Source: QIJE01 sp048541835
Lineage (GTDB): Bacteria; SZUA-79; Acidulodesulfobacterales; Acidulodesulfobacteraceae
Direction of reading: 5' to 3'
Length of the DNA stretch: 64,000 nt
Assembly: GCF_048541835.1 (NCBI RefSeq)
Contig: NZ_JBLEOY010000001.1
Location: forward strand, 310,001 to 374,000
Position 1 is the stretch's first letter. Each line of letters begins with the position of its first letter. Under the pieces are notes generated by a model. The model worked only from the letters and a program-made list of their open reading frames with translations. It did no database searches and had not been told where the DNA came from. The position numbers and the translations under genes are program-made. Below, piece after piece: positions 36,973 through 46,046 of this stretch.

Positions 36973-37830
36973 ATGGCTGAAAACGAAAAAATAGATGTAG
37001 GTGCCGCTCTTGCCAAAAAACTTGCGGAAAAGCCTCAGGCCTTGGAACATTTGTTGAATATTATAGATAGGCTGGATACCATAGATGAATTTAGTACAAT
37101 GCTTCAGTTTCAGAAAGAAAGCGCCACGGATTATATGGTCCAGAGATTAGCAGATAATATTGCAACGGGTCTTTCTGTAATGGACAGTTTTTCCGGCGAG
37201 AAACAGCTTTCTATGATTAGAACCGCCGGTGAGGAGGCGGAAAGCCTGAAGGCCGGTATCGAAAAGATTGCCGAACTTGAAAAATCCGGAACCCTTCAGT
37301 CTCTCAAGGAAATGGGGGATTTTGTCGCGGGGTTTAGCAAAGTGGCAACCGATTCGATGGTAGAGCGTATGGCGGAAACTGCCGGGAAATTAACTGAATT
37401 AACGGAACTTATGCTGAGTTATAACTTGAAACCGCTGTTAGATACCGGTGAATCATTTATCGACAATGGAACACTTGATGATTTAGTCGAGCTTTCTAAC
37501 GGCTTAGCCGCGGCAAAAAAAATGATGACCGACAGACTTATCGAGAGATCTACCGGGACGATTTTATCTATGGTGGAGGCATTTTTAACACAAGTAGATA
37601 TGAAAGAGCTTGTCAATGCTATCAACAGCTCCACTCAAGAGACATTAAGGGAATCTACCGATGAAAAATACCGTAAGGGTGGTATTTTCTCGCTAATTTC
37701 TTTGGCGAAGAATCCGGATATTATGGCTGGACTTAAATTTATGCTACTTTTAGCTAAAAATATTACAAAAAATTTAAGAAAAAACGAGCATGATATATTT
37801 ATAGGTTCACCCGCCGATAAAAAAGAATAG
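36973..37830 (+). CDS. DUF1641 domain protein
   Basis: 285 aa, predicted almost all-helical, with DUF1641-type repeats (LEHLLNIIDRLDTIDEF and SLKEMGDFVAGFSKVATDSM). No cysteine and no enzyme motif. DUF1641 genes commonly follow SQR-like flavoproteins, so this is probably its partner, perhaps for membrane docking. It starts 26 bp after the flavoprotein with GAGGAGG. A clear terminator follows, so it is the last gene. Confidence 0.88.
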   Translation: MAENEKIDVGAALAKKLAEKPQALEHLLNIIDRLDTIDEFSTMLQFQKESATDYMVQRLADNIATGLSVMDSFSGEKQLSMIRTAGEEAESLKAGIEKIAELEKSGTLQSLKEMGDFVAGFSKVATDSMVERMAETAGKLTELTELMLSYNLKPLLDTGESFIDNGTLDDLVELSNGLAAAKKMMTDRLIERSTGTILSMVEAFLTQVDMKELVNAINSSTQETLRESTDEKYRKGGIFSLISLAKNPDIMAGLKFMLLLAKNITKNLRKNEHDIFIGSPADKKE

Positions 37831-37843
37831 CTACGACCTTCAT

Positions 37844-37889
37844 TCCGCCGTCACTTTTTATTTTTGTAATATAAGACGGCGGGATTTTT
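37844..37889 (+). terminator. terminator of the DsrE-TusA-SQR-like-DUF1641 operon
   Basis: CCGCCGTC (37845-37852) pairs with GACGGCGG (37875-37882), followed by a five-T run at 37885-37889. The loop is long (22 nt), but the GC stem and T run fit an intrinsic terminator right after the DUF1641 stop. Confidence 0.7.
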
Positions 37890-38037
37890 CGTACAACTTA
37901 CCATATAAAGATTACAGATATTTAATATTTTCTAAATTATATAAAAGCGGCAAGAATAGAGTTGCCTCAAGATATGGCTCGGGAGAATGGAACTGTTTCT
38001 ATTTTGTGCCGGAGAACTATGCAATACAGGTTTTAAA

Positions 38038-38113
38038 TGGTAGGCACGGGCGGTCTCGAACCGCCGACCCCTACCGTGTCGAGGTAGTACTCTAACCCCT
38101 GAGCTACGTGCCT
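38038..38113 (-). tRNA. tRNA-Val (anticodon GAC) with C at position 33
   Basis: 76 nt including encoded CCA. The acceptor AGGCACG pairs with CGTGCCT; D arm GCTC-GAGT with GGGG in the loop; T arm GGCGG-TTCGAGA-CCGCC. The anticodon stem CTACC/GGTAG encloses loop TCGACAC, placing GAC at 34-36 but C (38081 complement) at position 33, where U is nearly universal. The sister tRNA-Val at 57423-57498 has T there. It reads GUC/GUU. Confidence 0.92.
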
Positions 38114-38325
38114 AAATAAGGGTAAATCCTTGAAAATTATAAACAAAAACGGTTAAGAGACTATATATTACCACCTCTGTGCATATTTTGTCAACAGTTT
38201 CTTTACCTTTAAAAAAGGAAAAATTATTAAATAACATATATATTATTTCCTTGACCTGCTATAATTGGTTATGTAAAAGATATGGATGTTTTTAAAAAAT
38301 GAACATTAAACTTGTATGATTAAAT

Positions 38326-39792
38326 ATGTTTACTCTCCCTTTTATATCTCCCAAACAAAAACTGAAATTTATACATATCGTAAGGGATAAGGCAATAATA
38401 ATTGTTGGAATATTATTAATAATCCTATGGATAATAGTTACATCCATAATATTCAATAAGACATTTATTCCAATACGAAATTATGTGCATAAATATTCAA
38501 AAATACTTACGGGAACCTCGGCAATAAATAACGACCTGACAGAAATAGATTTTAATGCAAAAAAGATTATTTTTTATAAAACTTACAAACCCCGTGATTA
38601 CGAATATCATCTGGAAAAACGTTTAGATAGATTAACAACTCTAATAAACAAAACTGACAAAGACTATAATGGACTATTGGCATTGTTTCCATATATCCTG
38701 AAAAAACGGCGGACGGGCACCAGTTTCGGATATTTCGACGAATATGTAAAAAAATCTTATTATCACTGGGAATATGTTTCTAAACCGATAATAAAAAGAT
38801 TCATTAAACACCGTAATTCTCCCTATTTAAAACTATCTAAAAAATTCCTTTTTTTATACATTCTTAATTCGCCTATTTTATCTACATCGCGATTTAACCA
38901 CAAAATTTCATCTGAAATCACGAGTTTAACCTACTTCTCTGCCTTGATATTTATTATAGGAACAATAATAACTATCTTCTTAGGCATGTTATTTACATAT
39001 TATTTAAATAAATTTTTTAAAACGATCAAGAAAAGCGAAAAAAGATTTAAAATGATGTTTAGCAACAACCCAATCGCATCCCTAATAACAGATATAAAAA
39101 CCGGAGACATAATAATTGTCAATAAAGCCGCAGAAAGGTTTTACGGCTATTCCAAAAAAGAACTGACCGCTATGAACGTTGTTGATATCGCTCTATCGGG
39201 AAAAGATTTTTACAATAAAAATATAGATCCTCCAGTCACTAAAATCTTCAATCACAAGCTTAAAAATAACGATATTAAAAGGGTCGAGGTAACAATTTCC
39301 AAAATAGAAATTGACGGCAAGGAATATTTTATAAGTTCTATTCAGGATATGACAGAAAAAATAATTTACGAAAATTCCCTGAAGGAATCCGCCGATTTTT
39401 TTATGACACTAAGCGAAAATTTAGTATCAGGAATTGTTCTTTACAATGATAAATATGTTTACGTCAACCCTGAAGGCGAGCGGATTATCGGGTATCCAAA
39501 AGAAGAGCTTTACCAAAAATACGTCTGGGATATATATGTCGACGAAAACGTCAAACAACTCTTAAAGTCCCAAATTAGAAGAAGACTTAACGGGGGAATG
39601 TTTAACTCTAATTATACGTTTAAAATAATAACAAAGCAAAACAGCGAAAAATGGCTTTTAATATACGCATCGACTGTTAAATACAAGGGTAAATACACTG
39701 CCCTTGCAAGTTTTATAGATATTACTAGAGTTAAACGACCTCAAAAAAAATATAGAAAAAGAAAGAGACACTCTAAAAATAATTATGGATAG
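38326..39792 (+). CDS. membrane PAS-PAS sensor, 5' part of a frameshifted diguanylate cyclase gene
   Basis: 488 aa before the stop. Membrane segments lie at about 23-46 and 203-232, with a periplasmic sensor region between. Two PAS domains follow (about 240-345 and 355-465). The last about 20 residues (VKRPQKKYRKRKRHSKNNYG) are out of character and follow an A8 run at 39753-39760. Shifting one base there continues into LKKNIEKERDTLKIIMDSVP, a normal inter-PAS coiled coil joining the next ORF. The intact protein would be a membrane PAS-PAS-PAS-GGDEF cyclase. Confidence 0.8.
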   Translation: MFTLPFISPKQKLKFIHIVRDKAIIIVGILLIILWIIVTSIIFNKTFIPIRNYVHKYSKILTGTSAINNDLTEIDFNAKKIIFYKTYKPRDYEYHLEKRLDRLTTLINKTDKDYNGLLALFPYILKKRRTGTSFGYFDEYVKKSYYHWEYVSKPIIKRFIKHRNSPYLKLSKKFLFLYILNSPILSTSRFNHKISSEITSLTYFSALIFIIGTIITIFLGMLFTYYLNKFFKTIKKSEKRFKMMFSNNPIASLITDIKTGDIIIVNKAAERFYGYSKKELTAMNVVDIALSGKDFYNKNIDPPVTKIFNHKLKNNDIKRVEVTISKIEIDGKEYFISSIQDMTEKIIYENSLKESADFFMTLSENLVSGIVLYNDKYVYVNPEGERIIGYPKEELYQKYVWDIYVDENVKQLLKSQIRRRLNGGMFNSNYTFKIITKQNSEKWLLIYASTVKYKGKYTALASFIDITRVKRPQKKYRKRKRHSKNNYG

Positions 39793-40648
39793 CGTTCCGT
39801 CTATAATAGGTTTGTATAGAGAAAAAATAATCTACGTAAATCCTTACGGGTTGCAATCATTGGGCTATTCCGAAAAAGAGATCGCCGAATTAAGCGTTTT
39901 GGATTTAATCGAAACCAGGGAAGAGGAGAGGGCTTTTATTTTAGAGAATACGAAAAGAAGGCTCAATGGGGAATATTTTAACGAGAAATATGTATTAAAG
40001 GTAAAGAAAAAAGACGGCAACATCTTCTGGGGAGAAATTTTTGCCACCACCGCATTTTTTAAAAATAAATGGACGGGCGTCATTATAGTTACCGATGTAA
40101 ATGAGCGGGTTGTCAATGAGACTAAATTATTAAAAGAAAAAAATATTTATAAAAAACTTGCCGAACTCGACGGTTTAACCAAGATACCCAATAGAAGGTC
40201 ATTCGATAAAAAATTGGCAGACTGTTTAAATATCTCGACACTTAAAGGCATTAGATTTTCTTTAATAATGTTCGATATAGACGAATTTAAGAAAATCAAC
40301 GATACATTTGGGCATCAGATCGGGGATACGGTTCTTTCGGAAATTGTATCTTTAATCGAAAAAAATATAAGAAAGGATGATTTTTTTGCCCGGTTCGGAG
40401 GGGAAGAATTTATGATTATAGCCCTAAATACACGGCTTGAAAAGGCTGTGGAACTTGCCGAAAAATTGAGATTTAATATAGCGGTACATGATTTTCCGCT
40501 AAAAATTAACGTTACATGCAGTTTTGGAGTGACGGAGAGCAAGCCCGGCGACACAAACGAAAATATGATATACAAAGCAGATATGGCTCTATACAAGGCA
40601 AAAGAGAGAGGCAAGAATAGGGTAAGAACTTTCAAACCGCTTACTTGA
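39785..40648 (+). CDS. PAS-GGDEF diguanylate cyclase, 3' part of the frameshifted gene
   Basis: 287 aa. PAS at about 1-110; GGDEF domain about 125-285 with active-site GGEEF (205-209) and inhibitory RxxD site (RKDD, 196-199), both intact, so it should make c-di-GMP if folded. The first residues (MDSVPSIIGLYREK) are internal to a PAS domain and the ATG lacks a Shine-Dalgarno, so it is probably the remainder of the upstream gene. Its 5' end overlaps the upstream frame by 8 bp. Confidence 0.8.
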   Translation: MDSVPSIIGLYREKIIYVNPYGLQSLGYSEKEIAELSVLDLIETREEERAFILENTKRRLNGEYFNEKYVLKVKKKDGNIFWGEIFATTAFFKNKWTGVIIVTDVNERVVNETKLLKEKNIYKKLAELDGLTKIPNRRSFDKKLADCLNISTLKGIRFSLIMFDIDEFKKINDTFGHQIGDTVLSEIVSLIEKNIRKDDFFARFGGEEFMIIALNTRLEKAVELAEKLRFNIAVHDFPLKINVTCSFGVTESKPGDTNENMIYKADMALYKAKERGKNRVRTFKPLT

Positions 40649-40652
40649 GCAA

Positions 40653-42059
40653 TTATCTGTCGTAGTCGTCTTCCAACCTTACAATGTCGTCTTCTTTCAA
40701 ATATTCGCCGACTTGGGCTTCTATAATTATTAACGGAATTAATCCGGGGTTTTCAAGCCTGTGGACGGAGCCGATGGGGATATAGGTCGATTCGTTCAAC
40801 TTGAGAAATATTTCTTTATCATCCACCCTTACTAATGCCGTTCCACTTGTAACAATCCAGTGTTCCGACCTGTGAAAATGTTTTTGAAGCGATAACTTCG
40901 CTGAGGGCTTGACCGTAATCTTTTTAATCTTATACGAATTAGATTCAAGTAAGACCGTATATGAACCCCACGGTCTGCAAACGGTCAAGTGATGTGTTCT
41001 AAGCTCCGAATTCCTTTTTTTCAATTCATCTACGACTTTTTTAACGTTTTGAGAGGAACCCTTTTTTGAAATTAAAAGCGCATCGTCCGTATTGACAACT
41101 ATTAAATCCTCTACATCTATCGTGGCAACCATTCTGCCGTTAGACATTATTAAATTATTTTTGGAGTTAATGCTCAGTATATCTTCGGTTGCCGTTACGA
41201 CATTGTTATTTTCGTCCTTTTCCAACTCGTTATAAATAGAATCGAAGTTTCCGAGGTCTGACCAGTCGATGTCGGAATAAATAACCTTGACGACTCCCGT
41301 TTTTTCCAAGAGCGCAAAGTCGATGGAATCCTCCCTGATATTAGACATATCACTCTCTCCGACCCATACCTTAGAATCCTCCTTGACGGCATTTTCGTAA
41401 GCGCGCATTGAAGATTCATAAATATCGGGGCACAGTTCGCTCAATTCTTTTAATAACACCTCCGGCTTGAACAATAACATCCCGCTATTCCAACAAAAAT
41501 TACCCTTGGAAATATAACAGGATGCCGTGTCTTTATCCGGTTTTTCCTTAAAGGAAGTTACTCGGGCTATAAGAAACGAAGTATCTTCTTCCGGAGCAGT
41601 CTCTATATATCCGTAACCCGTTTCGGGATATGCGGGCTTTATGCCAAACATAACGATATTTCCTTCTTCGGAAACATCACGAGCAATATCTGTTACGTTT
41701 TTATACGCATCCTTATTTTTTATAAGATGGTCGGATGGCGTGACAAAAAGCTGGCGAGAATTATTGGCCAAGGCATCAAAACAGGACAAGGCAACCGCTG
41801 CCGCGGTGTTTCTCGGAACAGGCTCAAGGATAAATCTGAAGTTTTTAACGCCTATTTCTTCAAGCTGGTCAAGCGCAATAAAATACTGGTCTTTACTTGT
41901 TATAATCAAAAAATCGTCGCATAAACCTGCATTTCTCAAAATGGTAGTCTGAAACAGGGATATATTTCCTATCAACTTATAAAACTGCTTTGGAAAGTAG
42001 GTTCTTGAAATCGGCCATAACCTCGTACCACTGCCACCGCATAGAACAACGTTAGTCAT
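40653..42059 (-). CDS. manC: mannose-1-phosphate guanylyltransferase / mannose-6-phosphate isomerase
   Basis: 468 aa bifunctional type II enzyme. The N-terminal nucleotidyltransferase has LCGGSGTRLWPISR and FVTPSDHLI. The C-terminal cupin isomerase has RPWGSYTVL, KIKKITVKPSAKLSLQKHFHRSEHW and SVHRLENPG. It supplies GDP-mannose for exopolysaccharide or LPS. It sits 15 bp downstream of ugd on the same strand, forming a sugar-nucleotide pair. It converges with the GGDEF gene, which may control polysaccharide output, but that link is inferred. Confidence 0.94.
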   Translation of the reverse strand: MTNVVLCGGSGTRLWPISRTYFPKQFYKLIGNISLFQTTILRNAGLCDDFLIITSKDQYFIALDQLEEIGVKNFRFILEPVPRNTAAAVALSCFDALANNSRQLFVTPSDHLIKNKDAYKNVTDIARDVSEEGNIVMFGIKPAYPETGYGYIETAPEEDTSFLIARVTSFKEKPDKDTASCYISKGNFCWNSGMLLFKPEVLLKELSELCPDIYESSMRAYENAVKEDSKVWVGESDMSNIREDSIDFALLEKTGVVKVIYSDIDWSDLGNFDSIYNELEKDENNNVVTATEDILSINSKNNLIMSNGRMVATIDVEDLIVVNTDDALLISKKGSSQNVKKVVDELKKRNSELRTHHLTVCRPWGSYTVLLESNSYKIKKITVKPSAKLSLQKHFHRSEHWIVTSGTALVRVDDKEIFLKLNESTYIPIGSVHRLENPGLIPLIIIEAQVGEYLKEDDIVRLEDDYDR

Positions 42060-42074
42060 GAATATATCTCCCTT

Positions 42075-43391
42075 TTATCTTCCTATCGAATAATAATCAA
42101 AACCGTCATCTATCATTCTTTTTTTATTGTATATATTCCTTCCGTCGAATATTACTTTTTCCTTTAATGCATTTTTAACTTTATCAATATCCGGAACCCT
42201 GAAATCATTCCATTCGGTAACTATTATTAATCCGTCAGCACCCTCAAGCGCTCCATACATATCGTCCGCATATTCTATTTCCGGAAAAACCTTTTTCATA
42301 TTGATAGTCGCGATGGGGTCATACGCCCTTACCTTGGCTCCGTAAGAGAGAAGTTTTGATATAATGGCCACGGACGGTGCTTCCCTGATATCGTCGGTTT
42401 TAGGCTTAAAGGATAAACCCCAGAGAGCAAAGGTCTTATCATCTATATTCCCTTTAAAATGTTTTAATATAAAATCTATAAGCACTTCTTTTTGCAAGGC
42501 ATTTACCTCGTCTACGGCTTTTAATAATTTAAATTCATAACCGCGTTGTTTAGCGGTTCGGTAAAGCGCCTTTACGTCCTTCGGAAAACAGCTGCCGCCG
42601 TATCCTATGCCGGGAAACAAAAAGGACTTTCCTATTCTTTTATCGGAACCTATCCCTATCCTTACGGCATCCACATCGGCATCCACCAAAGAACATAGGT
42701 TTGCAAGCTCGTTCATAAATGTTATTCTCAGTGCAAGCATAGCATTTGCGGCATATTTAGTCATTTCGGAAGAGTTGGTATCCATAAAATATATCGGGGC
42801 TCCCGTTCTTACAAACGGTTCGTAAATCTCACCGATTATTTCTTTTGCGGCTTGAGCCTCTTTCTTATTTTCCTCTTTAAAGTTTATTCCTACTACAACT
42901 CTATCCGGTCTTTGAAAATCGTCTATCGCGACACCTTCTTTTAAAAACTCGGGATTGGATACAACGCAAAAGTTTCTCGTCGTTTTAGCTATAATTTCCT
43001 CCACTTTTCTGCACGTTCCGACAGGAACCGTGCTCTTTACTACGATAACTTTAAAACCGTCTACGGCACCAGCTATATCTTTCGCCACCTTGAAAACATT
43101 TGTCAAATCGGCACCCCCGTCGTTTGCAGGGGGCGTGCCGACGGCAATAAATACAGCATCGGTTTTTCTGACCGCATTATCTAAATCGTCGGTAAAATAT
43201 AGTTTTTTGTTTTTTATATTTTTATCCGTCAGCTCTTTAAGCCTCGGCTCGTATATAGGAATTACGCCATTATTTAAAGAATTTACTTTATCCGGGTCGT
43301 TATCCACGCAATAAACGGTATTGCCGGAATCTGCAAGGCATACGCCCGTTACAAGCCCGACATAACCGGAACCTATTATAGATATGTTCAT
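42075..43391 (-). CDS. ugd: UDP-glucose 6-dehydrogenase
   Basis: 438 aa, NAD-dependent two-fold oxidation of UDP-glucose to UDP-glucuronate. Seen: IIGSGYVGLVTGVCLADSG, VGTPPANDGGADL, KSTVPVGT, and the catalytic Cys 268 in GIGYGGSCFPKD, then LSFKPKTDDIREAPS. Full length. GDP-mannose dehydrogenase is a related option, but the length and motif spacing favour Ugd. The upstream gap 43392-43640 shows no feature I can assign. Confidence 0.92.
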   Translation of the reverse strand: MNISIIGSGYVGLVTGVCLADSGNTVYCVDNDPDKVNSLNNGVIPIYEPRLKELTDKNIKNKKLYFTDDLDNAVRKTDAVFIAVGTPPANDGGADLTNVFKVAKDIAGAVDGFKVIVVKSTVPVGTCRKVEEIIAKTTRNFCVVSNPEFLKEGVAIDDFQRPDRVVVGINFKEENKKEAQAAKEIIGEIYEPFVRTGAPIYFMDTNSSEMTKYAANAMLALRITFMNELANLCSLVDADVDAVRIGIGSDKRIGKSFLFPGIGYGGSCFPKDVKALYRTAKQRGYEFKLLKAVDEVNALQKEVLIDFILKHFKGNIDDKTFALWGLSFKPKTDDIREAPSVAIISKLLSYGAKVRAYDPIATINMKKVFPEIEYADDMYGALEGADGLIIVTEWNDFRVPDIDKVKNALKEKVIFDGRNIYNKKRMIDDGFDYYSIGR

Positions 43392-43640
43392 CTTGTTTGA
43401 CCTCCCTTGAAAAATTAAGAATAGATATAAATATAAACGATTTTTCCGTTTTTATCAAATAAATATTTGTAAATTTGCCTTTCGGACCTTCCGCCGCCTG
43501 CCTTTGATTTATCGCTATATCTTTTTTACAGCTTGACATCCTCAAGAAAATAATATATGTTAATTAATAGTCATTACTATTTATTCTTTCACTTTAGAAA
43601 CTAAAATCCATCATTATTTTTAATTCAAAGGGAGGTATTT

Positions 43641-44261
43641 ATGTGCGAAGATTGCGAAGAGTTTAGTATTGCGGCTATAGGCGAGCCTGTACCGTTTTTC
43701 GAAGAAATTAACACCTACGACCCTAAAACAGGTGGATTCGGAAAATTCAGCATAGAAGAGGCTAAAGCAAACAACAAATGGACAGTTTTGGTATTCTATC
43801 CCGCAGATTACACGTTTGTATGCCCTACGGAACTGGCCGATTTTGCGGAAAAACAGGACGAATTAGAAAAAATGGGGGCGCAAATCATCTCTATAAGCAC
43901 GGATACGCATTTTGTCCATATGGCATGGCAGAGGGATGAAAAACTTCTGGAAAAAGTAAAATTTATTATGGGCTCAGACCCGACGGGCGAGGTCTCCAAT
44001 ATATTCGGAGTTTATGACGAACAAACCGGACTTGCGTTAAGGGGTACGTTTATAATAAATCCTGAAGGCATCTTGGTCGCATCAGAGATAAATTTTTATA
44101 ATGTAGGCAGAAATGCCGAAGAGCTTGTCAGAAAGGTAGAAGCAAATATATATGTTTCCGTACACCCGGACGAAGTCTGTCCGGCAAAATGGCATGAAGG
44201 CGAAAAAACAATTAAACCGGGACCGGACGCAGTTGGCAAGGTTTACGAAGCATTAAAATAA
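43641..44261 (+). CDS. ahpC: typical 2-Cys peroxiredoxin (AhpC/Prx1 type)
   Basis: 206 aa. Peroxidatic Cys 61 (YTFVCPTELADF), resolving Cys 180 (PDEVCPAKW), and the Prx Arg in the RGTFIINPEG strand region. It reduces peroxides and peroxynitrite. It carries an unusual N-terminal CEDC (Cys 2, Cys 5), not part of the classical active site. There is a strong Shine-Dalgarno GGGAGG. Monocistronic, with a shared terminator against purC. No AhpF or thioredoxin partner is adjacent. Confidence 0.94.
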   Translation: MCEDCEEFSIAAIGEPVPFFEEINTYDPKTGGFGKFSIEEAKANNKWTVLVFYPADYTFVCPTELADFAEKQDELEKMGAQIISISTDTHFVHMAWQRDEKLLEKVKFIMGSDPTGEVSNIFGVYDEQTGLALRGTFIINPEGILVASEINFYNVGRNAEELVRKVEANIYVSVHPDEVCPAKWHEGEKTIKPGPDAVGKVYEALK

Positions 44262-44276
44262 AATTTCAGATTATAA

Positions 44277-44311
44277 TGAACTCTATTCCGATAGATAAGG
44301 GATAGAGTTCA
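44277..44311. terminator. bidirectional terminator between ahpC and purC
   Basis: TGAACTCTATTCC (44277-44289) pairs over 13 positions with GGGATAGAGTTCA (44299-44311), one G-T pair. The right arm contains the purC stop codon, so the hairpin ends both converging genes. Confidence 0.75.
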
Positions 44312-45043
44312 TATTTTAGACGTGATATTGTAAATCCTTTTATAAGCATCTTCTACGCCGTCTAAATCTCTCCTGAATCTGTCTTTATCGACTTTTTCTA
44401 ACGTTACTTTATCCCATAGCCTCATAGTATCAGGAGTAATTTCGTCGGCAAGCATGGTTTTACCGTTTAAAACGCCGAATTCCAATTTGTAATCCACAAG
44501 TAAAAGCCCGTTTTTATCAAAGAAATTTTTTAAGATTTCGTTTATCTTAATAGCGGTATCTTTAGCCTCCAAAACATCCTCAATCTTACCAAGATCAAAT
44601 GCCTCTACGTAAGTTTCGTTAATCATCGGATCGCCAAGTTCGTCATTCTTAAAATACAATTCCACCACTGGCGATAATAGTTTTACACCCTCTTCCACTC
44701 TCATCCTCTTCGCGAGACTGCCCGCCGTATAGTTTCTGACCACAAACTCTACGGGGAACATCTTTAAATTATGCACAAGCATTTCTCTATCCGACAGTTT
44801 CTCGATGAAATGGCTTTCTATGCCGTTATTTTTTAAAAGTTTAAATAAAGAAACGGATATCGCATTATTATATTCGCCCTTATTTATAATGGTCCCTTTT
44901 TTCTGCCCGTTAAACGCCGTGGCATCGTCCTTAAAGTAGGCTATTAACTTGTCCCCGCTACCGTTATAATCATAAAGTATTTTTGCTTTACCCTCGTAAA
45001 CCTTTCTAAGTCCTCTTTCTTCCAAAGCACCCTCCGTAAACAT
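44309..45043 (-). CDS. purC: SAICAR synthetase
   Basis: 244 aa. The N-terminal GLRKVYEGKAKILYDY, FKDDATAFNG, and VEFVVRNYTAGSLAKR motifs identify PurC, which ligates aspartate to CAIR in purine synthesis with ATP. Length is normal. No other pur gene is nearby. It diverges from the TonB gene. Confidence 0.95.
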   Translation of the reverse strand: MFTEGALEERGLRKVYEGKAKILYDYNGSGDKLIAYFKDDATAFNGQKKGTIINKGEYNNAISVSLFKLLKNNGIESHFIEKLSDREMLVHNLKMFPVEFVVRNYTAGSLAKRMRVEEGVKLLSPVVELYFKNDELGDPMINETYVEAFDLGKIEDVLEAKDTAIKINEILKNFFDKNGLLLVDYKLEFGVLNGKTMLADEITPDTMRLWDKVTLEKVDKDRFRRDLDGVEDAYKRIYNITSKI

Positions 45044-45176
45044 TTATTGTGTTTATTTTATATATAATTAATTCAAACGCTATAATTTTAACCTTTATAC
45101 GATTTAAAATCAATCCGAATAATGTTAAAATATTATATCAAAAACAGCTAAAAAGTTATGCCTAAAAAATATAATA

Positions 45177-46037
45177 ATGAAGAACGATAAAGTACTAATA
45201 TATGCACTGATAATCTCCGTCATAGTGCATTCCGCACTGATTTTATTTTTGTTAAATTACGCGAATAAAAAAATAAAAAAAACTCATGAATACACAAAAC
45301 CTATTCTTGTGGAACCATATCAATTCATGAAAAACCTGAAGAAATTCAGAATAAAAAAACCGAAATCGGCAAGTATTAAGTCCCATTACGCCCTAAAGAA
45401 TACGAGATTAAACGCGCCGCCTTCTTCAGGTAAGTTGCCGGTACAGGAGGAGAGGCATGTCCCCTATGCACCGCCTGCGCCTTTTCATGAAAAATACGCC
45501 CAAAATCATAGAGGAAATGGAACGGTCGTACAATCCCACAGGATCATGAGTAATTCGCATATAATATCCCGCAGTAAAGCCGTTATGCCCGAACGCGGTC
45601 AGCACCTGCGCAGTCTATTTCCTACGGAAAAGCAATTTTTTAACTTGAAGACAAAAAACGTTAAAAGTACCGGAATAAGAAATCCGTCCCGCGGCATAAA
45701 GTCGGCAACCGTCAATCTCAATACGACGACTATAAAATATGCTTCATATCTACTACACGTTAAAAACAAAATAGAAAACGTATGGGAGTATCCTTACAGG
45801 GCAAGAAGAGAAGGTGTATCGGGAACGCTCGTAATAGAGTTTTCTATCAATAAAAACGGCTCTATACACAACGTACGCATTCTAAAATCGTCGAGGAAAA
45901 AAATGCTTGACAAGGCAGCCGTGCGGGCAATATACGATGCGGCAAGGTACAACCCGTTTCCGCACTACTGGAAGATAAATAGGCTTAATATAATAGGAAC
46001 CTTTATTTACGAGTTCTCTAACTTTTATGCCTATTAA
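45177..46037 (+). CDS. TonB-like energy transducer
   Basis: 286 aa. One N-terminal membrane helix (about 7-27, LIYALIISVIVHSALILFLL), a basic periplasmic spacer (not the Pro-rich type of E. coli), and a C-terminal TonB domain (about 200-286) with VKNKIENVWEYPYRARREGV and LDKAAVRAIYDAARYNPFP. It would transmit proton-motive force to outer-membrane receptors. No ExbB/ExbD or receptor is in the window. A TATAAT-like string overlaps the start region. Confidence 0.85.
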   Translation: MKNDKVLIYALIISVIVHSALILFLLNYANKKIKKTHEYTKPILVEPYQFMKNLKKFRIKKPKSASIKSHYALKNTRLNAPPSSGKLPVQEERHVPYAPPAPFHEKYAQNHRGNGTVVQSHRIMSNSHIISRSKAVMPERGQHLRSLFPTEKQFFNLKTKNVKSTGIRNPSRGIKSATVNLNTTTIKYASYLLHVKNKIENVWEYPYRARREGVSGTLVIEFSINKNGSIHNVRILKSSRKKMLDKAAVRAIYDAARYNPFPHYWKINRLNIIGTFIYEFSNFYAY

Positions 46038-46046
46038 AAATCATAT

